Positions 56,941 to 64,000 of a DNA stretch of 64,000 nucleotides are shown here, in pieces (within the stretch, counting starts at the first letter, position 1; every line of letters starts with the position of its first letter). Source of the DNA: Chrysaora quinquecirrha (Eukaryota; Cnidaria; Scyphozoa; Semaeostomeae; Pelagiidae); the NCBI GenBank assembly GCA_014526335.1, contig JACTAT010000304.1, positions 107,669 to 171,668 of the forward strand. Direction: 5' to 3'. Under the pieces are notes generated by a model. It was not told the DNA's origin and did not search any database. It saw only the letters and a list, made by a program, of their open reading frames with translations. The position numbers and the translations under genes were made by a program.

Positions 56941-59900
56941 ATGGCAGATTCATTCTTTGGTTTCGACACTACTTTGCCAGTAAGTTGGTTATTAATTCTT
57001 CTTACATATACTGTATTAACTATTGGCTAGTTTAATTTCAATGCAGAGAAGTTGTTTGACTTTTTGCAATGGCCTGCATGCAGTTGGAATTAGATAGGCC
57101 TAAAACGTTGGAGAGGAAGACGGCCTTGTAAGGCCAACCAAGCTGTTGGTCTAGCGGCCTAGCGGGTACGGGTCCCTGAGCTACTACAAATTAGGTACCT
57201 GTTAAAATGCAAAATTATGGTTTAATCTTCATTACGACGCTTTGAATTGGTGAACATGACATATATTCCTACCTACACATGCAACGCACTTTTTTTCTTT
57301 TTGTGTTATTGAATCTAGTACCCACTTATCTTTACCTAAGCAGTTTAAAAATTAACTGAATTTTCGTTTTAATTGTTTTATGTTTGAAATTTCAAAAGTT
57401 AAAATTTTTGAAATTTAGAAAGTAGCAGATTTAAATGCTGTGAATGTTGAAAGTGACCAAAACACTGATACAGGGTAATATAGACTTTGAAGCAAACTTT
57501 GCTACCCTACTTTACTTAAGAGGTATGGGTTGGTGTGACATTTTTCTGGAAATTGGTAGACATTTCCTGTTAGGGAATCCTCCCCATGTGCAACAACTTG
57601 AATTACAGCTGTTTTAGGAGATGTGGTGCAGCAAATTTTACTTCAAGTTCACATTTAATTGGAGAAGCAAATCAAATGTCGCCAGGTACTGGAAAACAAC
57701 TAGAAATAACTTCATTCTTGGCTTGGAAAAATACTTGAATTGACACATTTAATGTTATATTATGGCAAAAATAATGAGCTGCTTATTACCTTCACAAAGA
57801 GACCATTCTATTCCTTTCAGTATTGAAGCATGTTCTGCAAACTTGCCTTGGACAAATGCAAAAGGCTGATGATATCTATGGTACTGGGTGACTGGGGGCA
57901 CTCATTTTATTTTTGGCCTCAGAGAGGGGGTGTTCATAAGAGAAGGGCCCTCCATACATATCACCCTTGTTATAGGCCTTATGTTTCGATAATGGAAGTT
58001 TCTTCCAAATCTGAATCTTCATCAATTGGTATAAATACTTGAGTTACATCTTGAGCATCTAAATGGTCATTGAATGGCCTTTTGTCTGGTTTGGTCATTA
58101 TTTGCAGCTAAGACTAAATCCTACTGATGACTATAATGGTTTCCACAAGAAGATTGCAAGTTTTTTAGCTGACAAAAAGTATGGTCCGCAAAAGTGCCCT
58201 GTTTACTTAAAAATACCGTGGCTTGGCAATGTTTCCTTGCGATCCTCAAGATCAAATAAAAAAGACCATTACTAAGTGTTTTGCTGCTGCCAACCCTAGG
58301 TTGATTTGTAGCCTTCGGAAAGTTCTGCCATCCCTTCAAAAGAATTGCCTGCCTACCACACAGAAAAGTTTGGTTATTTGTGAATTCTTGTGCCGGTGTG
58401 ATGCCTGGTACATAGGTTGCACTTCCCAGAGACTAGGGGAAAGAGTAAAACAACATGTTCCTACCAACATTCGTAACCAAAACTTTCAGCAACGGGAGCA
58501 GCCACCCCGCAATTCGAGGCACAACCCACTCTTAAGCATGATTCTACCATAGGACAACATTTACTAGATAACCTGGAGTGTCCAGAAGATTACAAAGGGG
58601 ATTGTATTCGAATAATTGGCAGGGCTAGATCTTCGTTTCATCTCAGCGTTTTGGAATCTGTCCATATCAAAACCCAATAGCTGGTCTGAGGAGTGTCAGA
58701 TGAAAAGTTTCTATGTATGTGTTAAGAAAATGTGTCTGCTGGTTTATCGCAATTTTCTAATTGGGATAATTTGTTGGTCTCTACCTACCTTTATGATTTT
58801 TTGTGGGCTCATTGGCAATGGGGGAAGGGGGGGTGGCTGAGAGAATATGGCAGTTATGCAACTATAGCAATTATATTTGAACTGCTATTGCAAACAATCT
58901 TCTTCACTGTGTTTTTGCACTTCTTAGCAGCATAAATGTTTAGTTAAATCCTTATAAAGATGTCCCATTTGAGATAGATGTACTAAAAAATTGTATTGCA
59001 CAAATTTATTGCAAATGCAGACTTTGCAGAATGCAGAATGCATAGCACATTGCAACAAAATTGGTTGCCATTAAACTGCTTATGATTGATGTGCTGGTAT
59101 TCCTATGTTGTCATTTTTGTTGAGTAAATAGCTCAATAAGATACTTCAAATTTATAGGCAATTTTTCGTCAAACACATTAATTTGCTGTTAGCAATATGT
59201 AACAGCAGGGAAAACAGAAAGAGATTTTGCATTTGCATTTGCATAGTTGCCTGCCATATTTGTCCATACTTAAAGCATTTTTCTTCCATTAGGGACCGGG
59301 ACATTGGATGTCTTAAAAGTCTAATATTTTAGACGTTTTTCAGTCTAATTAGACGATCAGCAATTCTAATTAGACGCATGGCAAAATTCGGGCAGTGTCT
59401 AAACTAATTAGACGCATTTAAGACCTGTGAGAGTTAGACGAAATTAGACGCTGTTAGATGTTTTTAGACCATTGCGGTGAATATCCCCATTTGTCAGAGA
59501 AGCAAACTTGCGAATTTAAATCCCTGTAGGGCACTTAAGGAGTGTTTTACATGTTTGTTGTAACAAAAGATCTATTGTTCCTGCCGCATGTTATTATTAC
59601 AAAACAGGTTGAAATGGAGTTTCTTAAGTGTCAAATAATTTCTCCTAAAAGGTAAACCATTTGTGCTTGCGCTGGCTACGTCTAATCTGGATAAATTGCA
59701 GCCAAAGCCTACCGTCTAGTTTGGTCTAATGTGCATCTGATAATTGTCAAAATTTTATGTCTAATGGTCTAATTAGATGAGGAGCTAAAATGATTAGACA
59801 AACGTCAAATATTCATGGTGTCTAATCGGCATCTAAAATTAGAAACTCAATGGACACGGTCCCTTACTGTATTTGCTTCCAAGCCATTCATGTTACAGTA

Positions 59901-62900
59901 TTTAGGGAGCAAAAAATTTGTGACATTGAAATGTTCAACCTCTTCCTTTTTAGGACTTTGAAAATAAAACAGCAGCTGTTGATCTAGTTTCTGATGTTAA
60001 AGGAAATAAAGATCAGAATTTGAAGAATGAGGAGACATTCAGTGTGGATTTATCAGGTATATTTTAATTTCTTTTTCCAATTGCAAAAGTACCTATGATC
60101 AGCTAAGTCATTAAAATTTGGGACCTGTCTTTGTATTACAAAGCCACTTTTTGATAGTAAGAAGACTGGTCAGTAGTCAACAGTAACTTGTTGTTCAGAT
60201 TCAAGTATATTCAGTTAAACAGGTGCAATTCAGCAATTTCAATGGGGCCAGTGTTGGTGCTGCAGTTTTATTATGACTGTTTTAATTGGCCAAAAACAAA
60301 CTTCACGGGCCAACTGCTTGGTCACATTTCCTTTAATAGCATATTTTAAAATGAATTGCCACAACTTTTGTTTTTCCCAAAAAAAACCAACATATTAATT
60401 CTACTTCTTATTGGTTGGAAGGTACTCATAGCTTTAATGCAATGGAAAAATTAAGCCCTTTTGAACTTTTCTGTCAACAGCTTTTAAATTAATTAACTAA
60501 TGAATTATCTCAAACTAAATAATTAAACATCCATTGTGGTACCATTTTCAGATGGTCTCTTATTTGATTTATGTTTTGTAATCACATATACTCAGGGTTA
60601 CCTTTTTCACAGCCATTAAATTATCAGCTGCAGAACATCAGAATGACAGTCTTTTGGAGAGCAGCAATGGCAATAGAAAACCAGGCAAAGGATTTCTTAC
60701 TGACGAATATAATCCATTAGATGGTGTAATCAGCATGGAAGAGGAATTGGAAGAAGAGGTACTGTATTTCAATACATTGTTAAATTTAAATTATACAATC
60801 CTACCTGTTCAACAGATTTAATTGTGGAACCCAAGTGAGAAAACTTTCTGTCTCTTTCTGTCTACACTGAATCTGCCTTTTGGTTTTCATACCTGGCATC
60901 ACACCAGTATGAGAATTCATAAATGACCAAGCGTTTTGGGTGTTAAGTGTAAGCTGTAACGTTAAGAGAAAGTTTCATGCTAGTTTCGATGAATGCCATC
61001 ACTACTTCATCTTCCTAATTTTTTGTTTTCCAATAATCCTAGGAAATAATAGAAAACAGTATATCTCAACTTGGACTTGATGATGAACCAGATGAAAATA
61101 ATCTGAAACCACACCCAAAGTTACAGGATGATGGAGCATGGGGTTTGCCTACTAAAAATAACCCATTAGATGATTCTGCAATTTTCATGCAAGATTTGGT
61201 AGGTATTTTATTTATGATCATTATGTTTATCACATGAATTTGTGTAGTTTTATTTTTGCATGGCATGCATGCATCTTGTTACTCTTTGGCAATCATCAAT
61301 GATGGTTGATTCTCCAAAAGAAAATGATCTATTTAGCAGCAAAATGTGACAAATAAGACAAGAAAAATAAGTTGACAAGTGCTATAATACGATAATTGAT
61401 AAATAAAACTTTTTTTCATTGTCTACTGTTTTCAATGCTATTCGTCAATTTTGCTGCTTTTGTTTATTACCAAGTAAAGATTTTCTGCCAATGTTCTAAT
61501 TTCTACAATTAATCAGTTGTTTTCTATTGTTCATTGGCAACCATCTGAAATAGCATAACATGACGTAGTTCTAATGTATTTGTATTTTGAATATTCGTTG
61601 ATGATGGTGGATGATGACTGCCAATGCTCCAAAAAACCGTGAGCGACCAGAAGTGGTGATTTTAGATTGAACCAAAATCATGCTTTTGGGGATTTTGCTT
61701 TGACAGAGCTCTCTGAAGGGTTTTTTTATATTTATGCCAGCTATCGTTGCGGTGCTGTGTTTTAGTTCAATGAATAATCAGTAAATCAACCTTTGTAACC
61801 TAAGAAATGATAAAAAAAGAATAGCTGCATTTCATTCAACAATAAACATCGTAATTTTTTTCGGCCAGTGTACATCATGAATTGTCCATCGGTTTTGCGA
61901 TATTGATTAAATCTATATAAATAAAGCAAGACTGTGTGTATGTATATATGTTTGTAAGATATTTACTCACTTAAATTTTTTATGACTAAAATAACGTGAG
62001 TGTTGAAGTAAAATGCTGCCTGTGTTGATTTCGAGAAGCCATTTTAATGTCAAATTGATCAAAATACGATGTATAATCGCCAGACTGCAAATTCGTTGTT
62101 TGAGGCTACGAATCCAAACGAAAGCCGCTGGATTTTACTTCAAGTGTCACAAACTGTGTTCAATGAGTCAAGAGTCGGCGGGTTTCATTTTCATTTGGTA
62201 GTCTGCATTCATAGCAAATAGTCTGCGTGATCTGCGGCGGTCACCAACGAAATACATCTATACCTTATTATATAGCTTAATAGCTTTATAATTTAAGGCC
62301 AACGAACCTTTAAAATCAGCTATGTAAAAAACATTGAATAGTTAGTTTCCACGTCAAAGTAGTCTCAACGCAACACTAAATTTGCAAAATTTGTATTTTG
62401 TTCAAATATGGAGCTCTGTGTAAATGTTTTGCACTGTATTTTCCGAAATGTTTCGCTTAAAACTTGTCCTATATTTACGAAAGAAACTTTAATAAAATGT
62501 CAAACCTGGCATCACAGGATAATGTTGATCCCGGTCGTAAAAGTGCTCATGTTGACTGCAACTAACGGGAATCAGTTGTCAACTAATCTCAGACGTAGAC
62601 CATGCCCGGTTGTCTAGAACTTTGTGCTGACTTGCTGCCGTTTCAAAGGTACTACTTCCTAACTAGTTGTATACAAGGGCTATATAAAGATAAAGTGCCT
62701 TAAACTTATATTTAAAGAGTAACTGTTGCAATATATAATCGTGGTATCATTTAATATTTCTGTATTTTGAAAAAGTTGAAAAATCTCGTTGATTCTTAAA
62801 GTTTTAGACCTTAGGTATCTTTTAGTAATGAAATGAGACCAGGCAATGATTAGATTTCTCAATAAGCAGGTAACAAGCTACAATGCCTGCCAAAAGTCTT

Positions 62901-63595
62901 GGAAGAATTGCACTATTTTTACCTCATTTAGACCAGCCGAAACCTCCTCCTACAAACAGTGTTGGTTTGGGACAATTAAGAGTGCTTCCCTTAGCATCCG
63001 TAATGCGTTTATAAAATGTCAGACGGTAGACGTACATATAATATTGTTTTGGGGTAATAGGAATAGGGTTGATTTCCGGTATTTTCTAGCAAGGGAGGGA
63101 AAAGGATTCATATTTTTCGAAAAATCAGGGGGTGTCCCAACGATTTTTCGCAATCATTCTATTTGGCAAGAATGCCTGAATAAGTTTTTTAGCTTGATTT
63201 ACTTTCGCTAAAGCTGATTGTCTGGAGATGCCTCCATAGAATGCGCTGTGGCGTCGTGGTGTAATCCAGCTGACTCGTGGTGTCAGAAGCTCAGTGTGGT
63301 CAGGGTTCGAGCCCAGCCACGGTAGCGTCACAGCCAGGGTCGAGGTCTCGATTAGTTAACCTACTACTGAAATCCTAACGACTGGCGCTCAAATACCATT
63401 CCACCTTCACCTTCACTATCTTCTTTTATATCAATAGAAATATAATCTTTCGTAATCTGTATCTGATCTGGGGCTTTTTAAGATGCATCTTTTTGTTTTT
63501 AGCTATCACCTGACAAAAGAGGAATCTGGACATCACCTCAGAGAAGTGACAAAAGTATAACTAACTCGCCGCAACAAACGTCAGACAATGGTCAG
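56941..63595 (+). CDS. 5' part of an acidic plus-strand protein of unknown family (continues past window)
   Basis: Exons with agreeing phases: 56941-56979 (ATG; MADSFFGFDTTLP, donor GTAAGT), 59954-60056 (DFENKTAAVDLVSDVKGNKD...), 60613-60758 (IKLSAAEHQNDSLLESSNGN...SMEEELEEE), 61043-61198 (EIIENSISQLGLDDEPDENN...WGLPTKNNPLDDSAIFMQDL) and 63503-63595 (LSPDKRGIWTSPQRSDKSIT..., donor GTATGT). Strongly acidic, Ser/Asn-rich, with no TM or Cys pattern, likely disordered and intracellular. A further short exon at about 57419-57473 is possible but does not keep phase. I do not recognise it. The C-terminal part, where a diagnostic domain may lie, is outside the window. Confidence 0.65.
58060..58690 (+). 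mobile_element. Penelope-like family B fragment with GIY-YIG motif, intronic
   Basis: Plus strand, in several frames: NPTDDYNGFHKKIASFLADK, CPVYLKIPWLGNVSL, QIKKTITKCFAAANPRLICS, CEFLCRCDAWYIGCTSQRLG, ERVKQHVPTNIRNQ, REQPPRNSRHNP, then GRARSSFHLSVLESVHIKTQ. The YIG...TSQRL..R.KQHVP block is a GIY-YIG endonuclease. Same family as 39705-40205. The RT palm is absent, and the frame is broken near 58240 and 58555. Confidence 0.8.
59292..59863. mobile_element. PIF/Harbinger-type MITE (TTA target duplication)
   Basis: TTA at 59289-59291 and 59864-59866. Termini GGGACCGGGACATTGG and the complement of CAATGGACACGGTCCC. A 3-bp TTA/TAA duplication with GGG ends fits PIF/Harbinger. The interior has many TCTAATTAGACG palindromes. 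572 bp, no transposase. Confidence 0.75.
60828..60905 (-). mobile_element. Short 3'-end scrap of Penelope-like family B
   Basis: AAGTGAGAAAAC, CTTTCTGTCTACAC and CTGCCTTTTGGTTTT match the 39890-39925 region of the family-B element. About 80 bp, in an intron. Confidence 0.5.
62881..63170. mobile_element. Tc1/mariner-type MITE, copy 2
   Basis: Begins after TA (62879-62880) with CAATGCCTGCCAAAAGTCTT, identical over 20 bp to the left end of the 3978-4255 copy, and follows it throughout (GTTTTGGGG, GGGTTGATTTCCGGTATTT). The right end has decayed (ATTTGGCAAGAATGCC). Confidence 0.75.
63245..63420 (+). mobile_element. tRNA-derived SINE
   Basis: Pol III box A TGGCGTCGTGG (63249-63259) and perfect box B GGTTCGAGCCC (63304-63314), spaced as in a tRNA, with a GTGGC/GCCAC pairing of the ends but no proper T-stem, so tRNA-like rather than a tRNA gene. 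A non-tRNA tail to about 63420 ends in CATTCCACCTTCACCTTCAC. In an intron of the acidic-protein gene. Confidence 0.65.
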
Positions 63596-63699
63596 GTATG
63601 TTCGTAGAATGCAGTTATGACATTTTTATTATCCTATTAGTGTCATATTGGAAACAAGCTTTACTGTTACAATTACTTTACTTCTAGCCATTACTATTA

Positions 63700-64000
63700 G
63701 GCCCCGTCTACACGGATACGTTTCAAAAAGTTGCGTTTTCAGTCCAACTTTTGCGTCTACACGAGCGTTTTCACAACGTTTTCGCTGTCCACATGAAAAC
63801 GATGACACCACGTTTCCTAACTGTAAATTTTGAAATTCAATACTAATTAACCATAGAAAGTTATTGCTTTTGCTGCATCGTTTTCAGATGTTTGCGTTTT
63901 CGTTGTCTACACTGGAAAATTGCGCTTTCAAAAAGTTGCGTTTTCAAAAGATTCCACTCTGGAAACCGTTTTCAAAAGTTTGCGTTTTCATTCGCAGTTT
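63700..64000. mobile_element. Partial MITE with GTCTACACGGATACG end, runs off window
   Basis: Left end GGCCCCGTCTACACGGATAC, then repeats of TTTGCGTTTTC, AAAAGTTGCGTTTTC and GTCTACAC. A matching right end would lie beyond the window. Confidence 0.5.

Noticed and set aside
57419..57473. Extra exon KVADLNAVNVESDQNTDT in the acidic-protein gene
   Set aside because: Has an acceptor but its only donor gives a phase that does not fit the 59954 exon.
63245..63322. True tRNA gene
   Set aside because: Boxes A and B are good but the T-stem and acceptor do not fold properly, and a SINE-like tail follows.

Overview
This is a eukaryotic, metazoan window: AT-rich, intron-rich and heavily loaded with transposable elements. 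Spliced genes have canonical GT/AG introns and phase-1 module exons (LDL-receptor class A, Cys-rich modules). There is a TspanC8 tetraspanin, a fragment of a seven-transmembrane receptor, a GH18 chitinase relic, RNA polymerase III tRNA-Ser genes and abundant Penelope-like retroelements. A cnidarian or another non-vertebrate animal fits best; the species cannot be fixed from the sequence alone. Most real exons are short and were found by joining open frames across splice sites with matching phases.

Layout. 1-2.7 kb: decayed CR1/L2-like LINE, minus strand (SGNH-type ORF1, endonuclease/RT ORF2), running off the left edge. 3.2-14.3 kb: minus-strand secreted Cys-rich/LDLa gene. Its introns hold a Tc1/mariner-type MITE, a piggyBac-type element with TTAA target duplication, a LINE 3' end, and a 2-kb pentanucleotide array that looks seeded by that LINE tail. 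15.4-17.0 kb: intronless broken chitinase abutting a tandem cluster of tRNA-Ser repeats. 18.3-18.9 kb: pogo/Tigger-like deletion derivative. 19.4-20.35 kb: last exons of an unrecognised plus-strand gene. 20.4-24.2 kb: several MITEs and foldbacks.

24.6-31.8 kb: minus-strand gene of about 12 exons for an HMGXB3-like, KDZ-transposase-like protein, with one likely frameshift. 32.7-39.5 kb: nested insertions. A (TTAG)n/(CTAA)n foldback contains a Penelope-like element, which contains a hAT-type element with exact 8-bp target duplication, which contains a further inverted-repeat element. 40.3-42.2 kb: two foldbacks with exact 5-bp target duplications, one built of mirrored 64-bp tandem arrays. 42.4-42.9 kb: a plus-strand orphan exon and the last exon of a class-A-like GPCR on minus. 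42.9-45.1 kb: second (TTAG)n/(CTAA)n foldback. 45.6-46.6 kb: another 8-bp-TSD element.

46.85-55.1 kb: complete eight-exon TspanC8 tetraspanin, plus strand, 275 aa. From 56.94 kb to beyond the right edge: 5' part of an acidic plus-strand protein I do not recognise, with a Penelope-like fragment, a PIF/Harbinger-type MITE, a Tc1-type MITE and a tRNA-derived SINE in its introns.

The host genes do not form an obvious pathway. TspanC8 proteins in general escort ADAM10. The main biology is the density, nesting and structural variety of mobile DNA, including foldback families that I cannot place in a named superfamily.
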